This document shows positions 1 through 12,952 of a DNA stretch of 64,000 bases, one piece after another. The translations under genes and the position numbers were made by a program. Position 1 is the stretch's first letter. Every line of letters starts with the position of its first letter. Origin of the DNA: Variovorax paradoxus (GTDB lineage: Bacteria > Pseudomonadota > Gammaproteobacteria > Burkholderiales > Burkholderiaceae_C); NCBI RefSeq assembly GCF_009498455.1, contig NZ_CP045644.1, positions 2,235,001 through 2,299,000 of the forward strand, given 5' to 3'. The notes beneath the pieces are model-generated. The model had not been told where the DNA came from and did no database searches. It saw nothing but the letters and a program-made list of their open reading frames with translations.

Positions 1-2826
<2,826 letters not shown>

Positions 2827-2952
2827 ATAACTTTGATCAATCTGATCAAGGTGTTATGCCAAGTTGACGCATTCAAAATAATTCGCCAAAAGCTGATTCC
2901 AAACTCTATGAATTCGTTTGATTGATCGTGTGATCAGTCAGACAACCCTTTA

Positions 2953-3066
2953 TGCCTGATGACCATAGCGAGTTGGTACCACTCCTTCCCATCCCGAACA
3001 GGACAGTGAAACGACTCAGCGCCGATGATAGTGCGGGTTCCCGTGTGAAAGTAGGTCATCGTCAGG
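2953..3066 (+). rRNA. 5S ribosomal RNA
   Basis: 5S rRNA placed about 125 bases after the 23S, as expected for the end of an rRNA operon. The ends pair (TGCCTGATGACC at 2953 with GGTCATCGTCAGGC at the 3' end) and the conserved loop CCATCCCGAACAGGACAGTG is present. The spacer between 23S and 5S has no tRNA. Confidence 0.96.
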
Positions 3067-3080
3067 CTCTTACAGCCCAG

Positions 3081-3112
3081 AAAACCCCAGTCAGCAATGA
3101 CTGGGGTTTTTT
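3081..3112 (+). terminator. Intrinsic terminator of the rRNA operon
   Basis: The stem AAAACCCCAGTCA / TGACTGGGGTTTT has a three-base loop and ends in a T run, 15 bases after the 5S. It is a textbook Rho-independent terminator. Confidence 0.9.
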
Positions 3113-3179
3113 GCTTTGCGCGACGCAAAGACAAAGAACACGCAAAGCACGAGCAAGCGAATAGACGGACAAAGAAAAA

Positions 3180-3209
3180 GCGCCAACTCGAAAGAGATGG
3201 CGCTTTTTT
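3180..3209. terminator. Bidirectional terminator between the rRNA operon and the MBL gene
   Basis: The stem GCGCCA / TGGCGC around AACTCGAAAGAGA has T6 on the right. On the other strand TTTTTCTTT follows the stem. It can stop read-through from the rRNA operon and also the minus-strand MBL transcript that ends at 3231. Confidence 0.75.
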
Positions 3210-3230
3210 ATTGGAGCAAACAACCGCCAA

Positions 3231-4184
3231 TCAGGCGTTCCGAACTCCTAAAGCATCGGATTGTGCTGCGCCAGCGGCAATCAGCTCTGCCAACAGATCC
3301 TCAGTCAGGGCTGCCAGCGTCTCACCAGCAAAGAATCGAGCCCGAATCCGCTCGAAATACAGCGTCCCGCCAACCCACTCAGCCCAATCCGCTCGCGACA
3401 CCGCATGCAGCTCCAGCAGCTTGAACTTCATCAGCACCTTCATCGCATGGCGCGCGTGCTTTACCGGGTCTCGCTGCAAGCCAGCTAAACGCCGGCGCGC
3501 AGTTTGCAAGGCACGGTCGACGTCGCCAAAGACTCCTCCATGGCCTGGAATCACATGCAAAGGCGTCAGCTTCTCGATCAAATCGAGCGTCGCGGCGATA
3601 TCTCCGAACGAGGGCTCGCCCATCAGTTCAGGAAAGGCGATGCCAAAGCCGTTTTCCCAGAGTGAATCCGCAGAAATCAGGGTCCGCGACACTGGATCGA
3701 ACAGAATCACCGAGTGCGAATCGTGGCCCGGAGCGCCGTGCACTTGCCACGCCCTGCCTCCCAAGAGGCATTCGGTGCCTGGCTCGAGCAGCCCGGTGAA
3801 GCCAAAACGAGGGCAAGTCTGCCCTGTCGCAAGAAAACTCAGACCCTGCGCATCCCACCGCTCGACCAACGGCGCCTCGCCAGGTGGAATGTCCGTTCGC
3901 AGTGACGGATAATGCTGCTGCAAAGCCGCGTTCCCCCCGCAGTGATCGCTGTGCAGATGCGTGTTCAGCACCCGATCGAGCGGACGCTCTCCAAGAACGG
4001 ATTCCACCAGTGCCAGCGTCTGATCGGCATGCGTGGCATACCCCGTGTCGACCAGCGCCGTTTCCTCTGCCCCGACGAACAGGATGTTGTTCGACGACAG
4101 CCAGCCCCGCTCGAACACGACGACATTCGCCGGCAGTCCGGCGCTGGCTTCCCCGTGATGCGCTACGGGCTCAGGCACCGGCAC
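3231..4184 (-). CDS. MBL-fold metallo-hydrolase
   Basis: Predicted 317-residue zinc hydrolase of the metallo-beta-lactamase superfamily. The signature THLHSDH lies at residues 75-81 (H76, H78, D80, H81). Further metal-site histidines are likely in GAPGHDSHS and in IPGHGG near residue 225. The substrate is unknown; the family includes thioesterases, glyoxalase II-like enzymes and lactonases. The start at 4184 overlaps the last 14 bases of the upstream acyl-CoA ligase gene, so the two are probably translationally coupled. This suggests a thioester or related acyl substrate, which is an inference. Confidence 0.85.
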   Translation of the reverse strand: MPVPEPVAHHGEASAGLPANVVVFERGWLSSNNILFVGAEETALVDTGYATHADQTLALVESVLGERPLDRVLNTHLHSDHCGGNAALQQHYPSLRTDIPPGEAPLVERWDAQGLSFLATGQTCPRFGFTGLLEPGTECLLGGRAWQVHGAPGHDSHSVILFDPVSRTLISADSLWENGFGIAFPELMGEPSFGDIAATLDLIEKLTPLHVIPGHGGVFGDVDRALQTARRRLAGLQRDPVKHARHAMKVLMKFKLLELHAVSRADWAEWVGGTLYFERIRARFFAGETLAALTEDLLAELIAAGAAQSDALGVRNA

Positions 4185-5868
4185 CGGCGCTGGTGCGCAG
4201 CTCGCGCCGCAGGATCTTCCCCACGTTGGTCTTGGGCAGCGACTCGCGGAACTCGATGTGCTTCGGCCGCTTATAGCCGGTCAGTTGTCCGTTGCAGTAC
4301 TGGAGCACGGCGTCTTCCGTCAACGTCGGGTCCCTGCGGACCACGAAGACCTTGATGGCTTCGCCTTGCTTTTCGTCCGGCACGCCGACGGCCGCGCATT
4401 CGACCACCCCCGGGCACAGCGAGATCACGTTCTCCAACTCGTTCGGGAACACGTTGAAACCGCTCACCAGGATCATGTCCTTCTTGCGATCGACGATCCG
4501 GCTGTAGCCGTCTTCCTGCATCACGGCGATGTCTCCGGTGCGCATGAAGCCGTCGGCTGTGAAGGCCGCCGCTGTTTCGGCGGGCTGGTTGTAGTAGCCG
4601 GTCATCACGTTCGGGCCCTTGATGCAGAGCTCGCCCGCCTGGCCGATCGGAAGCGATTGGCCTTCATCGTCCTTGATCGCGATCTCAATGCTCGGCAACG
4701 GCAGGCCAATGGTGCCCGTGAACTTCGTGTTCGACACCGGGTTGTTGGTGCCGATCGCGCAGGTCTCGCTCATGCCCCAGCCTTCGATCATCGGGCAGCC
4801 GGTGGCCTCGAACCACTTGCGCGCCGTGCCTTCGGAGGCGGCCATTCCACCGGCCTGAGATACGAAGAGCGTAGAGAAATCGACCGTCTTGAACTCCGGG
4901 TGCATCAGCAGCGCATTGAACAAGGTGTTCACCGCCGGCAGCATGTGGAAGGGCCGCTTCTTCAACACCGCGACGAACTTGTTGAAGTCGCGAGGGTTCG
5001 GGATCAGCGTCATGTGCGAGCCCTGGCGAATCACGAGCAGGCACAGCGTCAACGCGAAGATGTGATACAGCGGCAGCGCCGCGATGCTGTTGACCTTCGC
5101 CAGGTCGCCGGCCCGCGACAGCGCGGGTGTGAACCAGGCTTCGGCCTGCAGCGTGGCGGCCACGATGTTGCGATGGGTCAGCACCGCGCCCTTCGACAAG
5201 CCGGTGGTGCCGCCCGTGTACTGCAGGAAGGCGATGGAGTCGAGCGTGCTCTGATCGGGCCCGAGCGTGCGCCCGCGGCCTTCGGCAATCGCCTGCTTGA
5301 ACGGTGTGACCGTGCGGCCTTCGCTCAACGGCAGCTTGTAGGGCGGCACCATCTTGGCCAAGTGGCGCACGGCCACCGTGATCCACGTGCCGTACAGCCC
5401 GCCGAGCAGGTCACCCATCGCGGTCATCACCACGTGCTTGACCGGCGTGCGCTCGATCACCTGCTCGAGCGTGGCGGCAAAGTTCTCGAGGATGACGATG
5501 GCCGTCGCGCCGGAGTCCTTGAGCTGGTGCTCCAGTTCGCGCGCCGTGTACAGCGGATTGACGTTGACGCAGGTGTAGCCCGCGCGCAGCACGGCGCACA
5601 TCGTGACCGCGAACTGCGGCACGTTGGGCAGCATGATCGCCACCCGCGCGCCGGGCTCAAGGCCCCGCGACTGCAGCCAAGCACCCATCGCCTTCGAGAG
5701 CGTGTCGAGTTCGCCGTACGACATCCACCGCTCCATGCAGACCGAGAACGGCCGGTCCTTGTAGCGGCCGAAAGCCTCATCGAACATGTGAGGCAGGGAG
5801 CGGTACTGCTCCGGGTGAATCTCGTGCGGCACGCCGGCCGGATAGTTCTGTTGCGCGGATGTCTGCAT
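4171..5868 (-). CDS. Long-chain fatty acid--CoA ligase (FadD-like)
   Basis: A 565-residue AMP-forming acyl-CoA synthetase. It carries the phosphate-binding P-loop YTGGTTGLSKGA at about residues 217-228, the GWGMSET adenine motif, the RTGDIA hinge and the C-terminal lysine region GKILRRELR. It activates a fatty acid to the acyl-CoA with ATP. The start at 5868 (MQTSAQQ) is chosen because AAGGAG sits seven bases upstream; an upstream in-frame ATG at 5901 lacks such a site. It is co-oriented and overlapping with the MBL hydrolase. Chain-length preference cannot be read from the sequence. Confidence 0.9.
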   Translation of the reverse strand: MQTSAQQNYPAGVPHEIHPEQYRSLPHMFDEAFGRYKDRPFSVCMERWMSYGELDTLSKAMGAWLQSRGLEPGARVAIMLPNVPQFAVTMCAVLRAGYTCVNVNPLYTARELEHQLKDSGATAIVILENFAATLEQVIERTPVKHVVMTAMGDLLGGLYGTWITVAVRHLAKMVPPYKLPLSEGRTVTPFKQAIAEGRGRTLGPDQSTLDSIAFLQYTGGTTGLSKGAVLTHRNIVAATLQAEAWFTPALSRAGDLAKVNSIAALPLYHIFALTLCLLVIRQGSHMTLIPNPRDFNKFVAVLKKRPFHMLPAVNTLFNALLMHPEFKTVDFSTLFVSQAGGMAASEGTARKWFEATGCPMIEGWGMSETCAIGTNNPVSNTKFTGTIGLPLPSIEIAIKDDEGQSLPIGQAGELCIKGPNVMTGYYNQPAETAAAFTADGFMRTGDIAVMQEDGYSRIVDRKKDMILVSGFNVFPNELENVISLCPGVVECAAVGVPDEKQGEAIKVFVVRRDPTLTEDAVLQYCNGQLTGYKRPKHIEFRESLPKTNVGKILRRELRTSAGAGA

Positions 5869-5996
5869 GCAAGCTCCTTTGGCGCGGATTGTGGGAGCCA
5901 ATGCCTCCCACCCGCCAGCGGGCTTGTCCTAGGGACGCATGCCGGGTGTCGCGCAGGCGATAGTCGCCGTGCGCGCCCGCGTCACTGCGATGCCGA

Positions 5997-6869
5997 TCAG
6001 GCGTTGCCGGATTCGCCCGGCAGCAGCACGCCGGCCGGGATGTCGGGCTCGACTTCGAGCGCGCGGTACAGCGGCGTGAAGTCGGGTGCCGTGAGATCGA
6101 AGAGCTGCGCGAAGTTCTCGATCACGAAGTAGTTGGCCTGGTAGGTGTCGATCTTGTATTGCGTGCGCATGGTGCGCAGCAGGTCAAGCGGCAGGCGGTG
6201 CGGCTCGGGGCTGCGCACCGCGTGCTGCAGTTCGCCGACCGAACTCAGGATGCCGGCACCATAGGCGCGCAGGCCCTCGGGTTGGCGGATCAGTCCGAAC
6301 TCGACCGTGTACCAATACAGCCGCGCCAGCTTCTCGCCGGCACCCAGCTCGTGCGCCTTCATGCCGCCCTGGCCGTAACGCTGCACGTAGTCGGCGAAGG
6401 TCGGGTCGAACAGCATCGGCACGTGGCCGAACAGGTCGTGGAACACGTCGGGCTCGACGATGTAGTCGAACTCTTCGGGCTTGCGGATCCAGTCGGTCAC
6501 CGGGAACTTGCGGTTCGCCAGCAGCGTGAAGAAGGGCAGTTCGGGAATCAGCCCCGGCACCGCGACGATCTCCCAGCCAGTGGCACGGTGCAGGCGCTCG
6601 TTGAGTTCCTCGAAGCGCGGGATGCGGTCCTTCACGCCGAGCAGCGGCAGCGCCTGGATGAAGGCGTCGCAGGCCAGGCCCGGCAGCTGCGCGGCCTGGC
6701 GTTCGTACAGCCGCTTGTAGGTGTCGTGGTCGGCCGCCGTGTAGCTGGCCCAGTCCTGCGGGCAGGTGTAGTCGGCTTGCACCGAACCGCCGCGCGAGTA
6801 GTCGCCGCGCGGCGGGCGATCGGATGCGCCATAGACGGCGGGAGTGACAACGGCGGCGAGGGTGTCCAT
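5997..6869 (-). CDS. phhA: Phenylalanine 4-monooxygenase
   Basis: A 290-residue monomeric bacterial aromatic amino acid hydroxylase, converting phenylalanine to tyrosine with tetrahydropterin, O2 and non-haem iron. The iron ligands are visible as H144 and H149 in FHDLFGHVP and E190 in YTVEFG. It has the catalytic domain only, with no ACT regulatory domain, as usual for bacterial forms. It stands downstream of a PheC-like gene and hppD on the same strand, so the block covers phenylalanine to homogentisate. No pterin carbinolamine dehydratase (phhB) is adjacent. Confidence 0.95.
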   Translation of the reverse strand: MDTLAAVVTPAVYGASDRPPRGDYSRGGSVQADYTCPQDWASYTAADHDTYKRLYERQAAQLPGLACDAFIQALPLLGVKDRIPRFEELNERLHRATGWEIVAVPGLIPELPFFTLLANRKFPVTDWIRKPEEFDYIVEPDVFHDLFGHVPMLFDPTFADYVQRYGQGGMKAHELGAGEKLARLYWYTVEFGLIRQPEGLRAYGAGILSSVGELQHAVRSPEPHRLPLDLLRTMRTQYKIDTYQANYFVIENFAQLFDLTAPDFTPLYRALEVEPDIPAGVLLPGESGNA

Positions 6870-6890
6870 GGGGCGGTTCGATTTCTCGGG

Positions 6891-7703
6891 TTATTTGAGC
6901 CAGCGGTCCATCACGCGCTGGAAGTCGCCGCCGGCTTGCTGCAGGTGCAGCCATTGGTCGACATACGATTTGAAAGCCACGTCGTCGCGCGGCAGCATCC
7001 AGGCCATCTCGCCGTACTGCAGCGGCTTGTCGGGGTTCACCGCACACAGCCCGGGCTTGAGCTTCTGCTGCGTGATGGCCTCGGCCGATTCGGTGACGAA
7101 CACGTCGGCGCGGTTGGCCAGAATCTCGTCGAAGATCGTGACGTTCTCGCCGTGCAGCGTGAGCTTGGCTTGCTTGAAGTTGGTGCGGGCAAAGCGTTCG
7201 TTGCTGCCGCCCGGGTTGAAGATCACGCGCGTCGACGGCTGGTCGATGGCCGCCACGCTCTGGTACTTGGCCACGTCGGCGCAGCGCGCAATGGGCGTCT
7301 TGCCGTTGACCATGTAGGGCGCGCTGAAGAAGGCGCGCTTCTGGCGGTCGGTGGTCACCGACACGCCGCCCACGGCGATGTCGCATTTGCCCGCAGCCAG
7401 GTCGGGCAGCAGGTTGGCCCAGGTCGTCTTGACCCACTCGGGCTGGGCGCCGAGGCTGGCGCTGAAGCCCGCCATCAGGTCGACGTCGATGCCTTCGAAC
7501 GAGGCGTCGGCCTTCTGGAAGCTGAAGGGCCGGTAGTCGCCCGGCGTGCAGATGCGCAGCACCGCCGCCTTCTGCACCGTGTCCAGGTGCGAAGCAGCCA
7601 GGCCGGCCGCGGGCGGCGCCGAGGCGCAGCCCGAGAGCACGACCGCAGCGGCGGCTGCCGCGACAAGGGAAGTGACGACAGTCGAAGAAGACGCGTGGCG
7701 CAT
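6891..7703 (-). CDS. pheC: Cyclohexadienyl (arogenate/prephenate) dehydratase-like lipoprotein of the SBP_bac_3 family
   Basis: A 270-residue exported protein. The signal peptide ends in the lipobox LSGC (C26), so it is probably anchored in the envelope. The mature part has the family 3 solute-binding fold. It matches periplasmic PheC more than a transporter protein: GDYRPFSF, GKTPI, the NPGGSNERFAR stretch, NVTIF, LKPGLCAV and LPRD followed by YVDQWLH are all PheC-type segments. PheC turns prephenate into phenylpyruvate and arogenate into phenylalanine. No permease or ATPase gene is adjacent, and its neighbours are phhA and hppD. An amino-acid-binding role is the alternative. Confidence 0.75.
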   Translation of the reverse strand: MRHASSSTVVTSLVAAAAAAVVLSGCASAPPAAGLAASHLDTVQKAAVLRICTPGDYRPFSFQKADASFEGIDVDLMAGFSASLGAQPEWVKTTWANLLPDLAAGKCDIAVGGVSVTTDRQKRAFFSAPYMVNGKTPIARCADVAKYQSVAAIDQPSTRVIFNPGGSNERFARTNFKQAKLTLHGENVTIFDEILANRADVFVTESAEAITQQKLKPGLCAVNPDKPLQYGEMAWMLPRDDVAFKSYVDQWLHLQQAGGDFQRVMDRWLK

Positions 7704-7732
7704 GCCGGGCTCCAGGGCAGTGGTGAAGCGCC

Positions 7733-8860
<1,128 letters not shown>

Positions 8861-8991
8861 GGGTGCTGTCTCCGAAAAGTGGGGAAGTTGTGCAGAAAGG
8901 AAAACAATGGCCCGGATTCGGGCCGTGCTGCACTGTAGGTCGGAAGCCTTTCAGGTTTTCTGCGTTTCTGGGCGCCTTTGATGGCCATGAC

Positions 8992-9004
8992 GCAGTAAAA
9001 CTGC
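8992..9004. promoter_or_regulatory. Small palindrome in the hppD/lrp divergent region, possible operator
   Basis: GCAGTAAAACTGC (arms GCAGT/ACTGC) lies 12 bases before the Lrp start. Short dyads like this are typical of Lrp/AsnC sites, so autoregulation is plausible. This is inference only; there is no second clear copy. Confidence 0.3.
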
Positions 9005-9016
9005 AAAAATGGCGAA

Positions 9017-9490
9017 ATGGAAGCACTCGACAAGATCGATCGACTCATTTTGCGCATGCTGCAAGCAGACGGCCGCGCCACCTACGACCAGATCGCGGAG
9101 CAGGTCAGCCTGTCGCCCAGCGCCGTGCTGCGGCGGGTCAAGCGGCTCGAAGAGCACAAGGTCATCGACCGCTACGTCGCCTTGGTCCAGCCCGAGGCGG
9201 TCGGCCTGGGCCTCACGGCCTACCTGAACGTGCGGCTCGAAAAGCACACCGAAAGCCACAAGCGCAACCCCATGGACCTGTTCCGCGCCAGCGTGCAGAC
9301 CTGGCCCGAGGTGGTCGAGTGCGCCGCGCTCACCGGCGACATGGACTACCTGCTGCGCGTCGTGGTGGCCGACATGGCGCACTACAGCCGCTTCATCATG
9401 GACACCCTGCTGAAGCACCCCAGCGTCCAGGACTGCAAGACCAGCTTTGTGCTCGATCGTGTCAAAGCCACAACATCTGTGCCCGTTTAA
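9017..9490 (+). CDS. Lrp/AsnC family transcriptional regulator
   Basis: A 157-residue regulator with an N-terminal winged helix (residues about 4-60, recognition helix around SPSAVLRRVKRLEE) and a C-terminal RAM/AsnC ligand-binding domain (about 70-150, with GDMDYLLRVV). Such proteins bind amino acids and act as octamers on divergent promoters. Facing hppD, it probably senses an aromatic amino acid and controls the hppD-pheC-phhA run; this part is inferred from position. Confidence 0.92.
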   Translation: MEALDKIDRLILRMLQADGRATYDQIAEQVSLSPSAVLRRVKRLEEHKVIDRYVALVQPEAVGLGLTAYLNVRLEKHTESHKRNPMDLFRASVQTWPEVVECAALTGDMDYLLRVVVADMAHYSRFIMDTLLKHPSVQDCKTSFVLDRVKATTSVPV

Positions 9491-9599
9491 CTACAAATTG
9501 GTTGCGGAAAGACCACGGACTCTGGTACCGAGTCACGAATGCGTCCAGAAAGTGTCCTGACGGGCTTGGTGATTAAGGGAAAACCCTTACATTTGAACC

Positions 9600-10328
9600 A
9601 TGCTTACCGCCAAGACCCTCCTCAAAGCGTCTCTCGGCCTCGGCTCTTTCCTGAAGGCGCCGATGGTTGAAGCGCAGCCGCGCGCCGTCAGCGCGCCACC
9701 GCCTGTCATGGTGCCGATCCGCTCGATCGGCCCGCGCGAACGCGAACGCATCGCGCGCCACCTGCTCGACCTGACTCCGCACGACCGCTACCTGCGCTTC
9801 GGCTATGCCGCGGCCGACGAGCAGGTATTGCGCTACGTCGAAAGCCTGGACTTCGATCGCGACGAACTGTTCGGCATCTACAACCGCCGCCTCGACCTGA
9901 TCGCGATGGCCCACGTCGCCTACGCGCCCGACGACCAGCACAGCGACTGCGCCGAGTTCGGCGTGTCCGTGTCGGCGCACGCCCGCGGCCGCGGTTACGG
10001 CGCGCGCCTGTTTGAGCGCGCCGTGGTCGCCGCGCGCAACGAAGGCGTGGGCATGCTCTTCATCCATGCGCTGAGCGAAAACGCCGCCATGCTCAAGATC
10101 GCCCGCAACGCCGGCGCGACCGTGGTGCGCAGCGGTTCGGAGTCGGAAGCGCACCTGCAGCTGCCCACCGCCACCTTCGACAGCCGCATGAGCGAAATCG
10201 CGCTGGAGCACTACGCCGCGGTCGATTTCGCGCTCAAGAGCCGCGCCAAGCAGTTCTGGGCCTTCCTCGGCAGCCTGCAGGAAGTGCGCAGCGGCATGCG
10301 CGAAGCCCGCAGCAAATCGGCTCCTTGA
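9600..10328 (+). CDS. GNAT family N-acetyltransferase
   Basis: A 242-residue protein with a GNAT domain in the middle. The acetyl-CoA binding loop is ARGRGYGARLFE near residue 128, followed by a helix and the strand MLFIHALS. An N-terminal tail of about 35 residues and a C-terminal tail extend beyond the domain. The substrate is unknown. A possible -10 (TACATT) lies only about six bases before the ATG, so the message may be nearly leaderless. No Shine-Dalgarno sequence is evident. Confidence 0.8.
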   Translation: MLTAKTLLKASLGLGSFLKAPMVEAQPRAVSAPPPVMVPIRSIGPRERERIARHLLDLTPHDRYLRFGYAAADEQVLRYVESLDFDRDELFGIYNRRLDLIAMAHVAYAPDDQHSDCAEFGVSVSAHARGRGYGARLFERAVVAARNEGVGMLFIHALSENAAMLKIARNAGATVVRSGSESEAHLQLPTATFDSRMSEIALEHYAAVDFALKSRAKQFWAFLGSLQEVRSGMREARSKSAP

Positions 10329-10418
10329 GCGGGCGAGGGCGGCCTATGCCGGCCGGACGGTAGAGCCTGTCATGCGCAATCCGTTATCCTTGCCTTTCTT
10401 CAACTCCGCCCTCCCGCA

Positions 10419-11297
10419 GTGGCCGACCCTCACCCTGAACGCGCTCCCGTTGAACGGGAAGACAAGCGTGGCTTTCTCCAGAAGCTCGCCGAATTCATCC
10501 ACCCCGGCCCCGATTCACGCGACGAGCTGATCGAAACCCTCGCCGACGCCGAGGACAACGAGGTGATCGGCGCCGAATCGCGCGTGATGCTCGAAGGCGT
10601 GCTGCGCATGGCCGACATGACGGCCGGTGACGTGATGGTCGCCGCCCCGCGCATGGACCTCGTGAACATCGACGCGCCCTTCGACGCGTTGCTGCACTCG
10701 GTGATCCAGACCGCGCACTCGCGCTTTCCGGTCTACGAGGGCGAAAAAGAAAACATCATCGGCATCCTGCTCGCGAAAGACCTGCTCAAGCTGCAGCGCG
10801 CGCCGGGTCTGAACATTCGCGCGCTGCTGCGTCCGGCCACCTTCGTGCCCGAGAGCAAGGGCCTGAACGACCTGCTGCGCGAATTCCGCGGCAACCGCAA
10901 CCACCTGGCCATCGTCATCGACGAGTTCGGCCGCGTGGCCGGCCTCATCACCATCGAAGACGTGCTCGAGCAGATCGTCGGCGAGATCGAAGACGAGTTC
11001 GACATCGCCGAAGACGAGGGCGACATCTTCGGCCTGGCCGACCACACCTACCGCGTCTCGGGTGACACGCCCATCGAGCGCGTGGCCGAGGCCTTCGGCA
11101 TCGTCTTCAACGAAGAACAGCTGAGCGAAGACTTCGACACCATCGGCGGACTCATCGCGCACGAGATGGGCCACGTGCCCAAGCGCGGCGAACACCACGC
11201 CATCGGCGGCTTCGACTTCGTCGTGCTGCACACCAAGGGCGGCGCGGTGCGCTGGTTCCGGGTGTCGCCGGCGCGCGGCGGCGACGCGGCCGACTGA
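10419..11297 (+). CDS. corC: CorC/HlyC-type CBS-domain protein
   Basis: A 292-residue protein starting with GTG. It has an N-terminal linker, a CBS pair (about residues 65-190, with DVMVAAPRMD and TIEDVLEQIVGEIEDE) and a C-terminal CorC_HlyC domain (about 205-285). This is the soluble CorC form with no DUF21 membrane part, linked to magnesium/cobalt handling. Its stop overlaps the lnt start (TGATG); corC-lnt is a common proteobacterial pair. Confidence 0.92.
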   Translation: MADPHPERAPVEREDKRGFLQKLAEFIHPGPDSRDELIETLADAEDNEVIGAESRVMLEGVLRMADMTAGDVMVAAPRMDLVNIDAPFDALLHSVIQTAHSRFPVYEGEKENIIGILLAKDLLKLQRAPGLNIRALLRPATFVPESKGLNDLLREFRGNRNHLAIVIDEFGRVAGLITIEDVLEQIVGEIEDEFDIAEDEGDIFGLADHTYRVSGDTPIERVAEAFGIVFNEEQLSEDFDTIGGLIAHEMGHVPKRGEHHAIGGFDFVVLHTKGGAVRWFRVSPARGGDAAD

Positions 11298-12916
11298 TGC
11301 CGGCGCCCGCAGCAGCGGCCCCGGCCCGCGTCTCGCCATCCTCTTCCCCTTCCTCCGCTGCCAGCGGGTTCCTGCGCCTGCTCGGCTTCGGCCTGGCGGG
11401 TGTGGCGCAAGCCTTGTCGATCGCGTGGCCCGGCGACGGCCGTCCGTTGTGGTGGCTGCAGCTGCTGTCGCTGGCCGGGCTGGTGTGGTTGCTCGACGGC
11501 CTCCGCATGCAGGGCGCGGGCTGGCGCCGCGCCGGTCTGCACGGCTGGGTGTTCGCAACCGCGTGGCTCACGGGCAGCTTCTGGTGGCTCTTCATCTCGA
11601 TGCACACCTACGGCGGACTGCCGGCGCCGCTGGCGGTGATCGCCGTGCTCGCGCTGGCCGCGGCGCTCGGGCTCTACTACGCCGTGGCCTGTGCCTGGTT
11701 CGTGGTGCGCGGGCCGACGGGGCGCATCGCGGGCGCCTTGGTGTTCGCGGCGCTGTGGACGCTGGCCGAACTCGTGCGCGGCAGTTGGTTCACCGGCTTT
11801 CCCTGGGGCGCGGGCGGCTACGCCCACGTCGATGGCCCGCTGGCTGCGCTGGCGCCGTGGGTCGGCGTGTACGGCATCGGCGCGGCGGCGGCACTGGCCG
11901 TGGCGCTGGTTGCGCGACGCCTGCCGCTGCGTGGCGTGGTGCCGACGGCGCTGGCCGCGGTGCTGCTCGCCGTGGTCTTCGTGCTGCCCAACATCGTCTC
12001 GCCGCTGCCTGCTGATGCACGCGGCACGCAGGGCACCGCCGGCACGCTGCAGGTCGCGCTGCTCCAGGGCAACATCCCGCAGGACGAGAAATTCATTCCG
12101 GGCGGCGGCATCGAAACCGCGCTGCGCTGGTATGCCGAACAGCTGCGCGATGCCAAGGCCCAGCTCGTGGTCACGCCTGAAACCGCGCTGCCGCTGCTGC
12201 CGCGCCAGCTGCCCGCCGGCTACCTCGACGCGATCCAGGAGCGCTACGGCCAGCCGGGCGCGCAGCAGGCCGCCATCGTCGGCCTGCCGCTCGGCGACGG
12301 GCCCGGCACGTACCGCAACGCCGTGCTGGGCTTCCAGCCCGGCGCGACGCAGCCCTTCACCTACAGCAAGCACCACCTCGTGCCCTTCGGCGAGTTCATT
12401 CCGCCGGGCTTTCGCTGGTTCATCCGCATGATGAGCATCCCGCTGGGCGACTTCGAGCGCGGCGGGCTCGCGCAGGCGCCGTTCGTCTGGCAGGGCCAGC
12501 GCATCGCGCCCAACATCTGCTACGAAGATTTGTTCGGCGACGAGATCGGCGCGAACTTCCGCGACGAGGCGACCGCACCGACCGTCCTGCTCAACGTCAG
12601 CAACATCGCCTGGTTCGGCGACTCGGTCGCCATCGACCAGCACCTGGCCATCTCGCGCATGCGTGCGCTCGAGTTCGCGCGGCCGATGGTGCGTTCCACC
12701 AACACCGGCGCCACCGTGGTGATCGATGCCGCGGGCCGCGTCACGCACCAGCTGCCGCGCCTCACGCGCGGCGTGCTCGAAGCGCCGGTCGAAGGCCGAC
12801 GCGGGCTCACGCCCTTCGCGCGCTGGGTCGCGCCTTTCGGCCTGTGGCCGTTGTGGATCGCGGCGCTTGCGATCGTCGCGCTCGGCGCGGTCTTCTTCCG
12901 GCCTGGGCGGCGCTGA
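11297..12916 (+). CDS. lnt: Apolipoprotein N-acyltransferase
   Basis: A 539-residue inner-membrane enzyme that adds the third acyl chain to lipoproteins. The N-terminal half has several membrane helices (about residues 25-235), followed by a nitrilase-like domain. The catalytic triad is visible: E295 in VTPETALP, K358 in YSKHHLVPFGEF and C408 in NICYEDLFGDE. One further helix closes the C-terminus. It is translated from an ATG overlapping the corC stop. Confidence 0.95.
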   Translation: MPAPAAAAPARVSPSSSPSSAASGFLRLLGFGLAGVAQALSIAWPGDGRPLWWLQLLSLAGLVWLLDGLRMQGAGWRRAGLHGWVFATAWLTGSFWWLFISMHTYGGLPAPLAVIAVLALAAALGLYYAVACAWFVVRGPTGRIAGALVFAALWTLAELVRGSWFTGFPWGAGGYAHVDGPLAALAPWVGVYGIGAAAALAVALVARRLPLRGVVPTALAAVLLAVVFVLPNIVSPLPADARGTQGTAGTLQVALLQGNIPQDEKFIPGGGIETALRWYAEQLRDAKAQLVVTPETALPLLPRQLPAGYLDAIQERYGQPGAQQAAIVGLPLGDGPGTYRNAVLGFQPGATQPFTYSKHHLVPFGEFIPPGFRWFIRMMSIPLGDFERGGLAQAPFVWQGQRIAPNICYEDLFGDEIGANFRDEATAPTVLLNVSNIAWFGDSVAIDQHLAISRMRALEFARPMVRSTNTGATVVIDAAGRVTHQLPRLTRGVLEAPVEGRRGLTPFARWVAPFGLWPLWIAALAIVALGAVFFRPGRR

Positions 12917-12952
12917 ATCCCACCGGCGGATACACGTTCGACGTCATCGTCC

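Noticed and set aside
5891..5911. GTGGGAG/CTCCCAC hairpin upstream of the acyl-CoA ligase
   Set aside because: Seven base pairs with no T run; too common in such GC-rich DNA to call a terminator.
4258..6132. Long plus-strand open frame opposite the acyl-CoA ligase
   Set aside because: Antisense shadow with Arg/His/Gly-biased composition and no family features.
6891..7703. Reading this gene as an amino acid ABC-transporter binding protein
   Set aside because: No permease or ATPase gene is near and the sequence follows PheC landmarks; kept only as the alternative.
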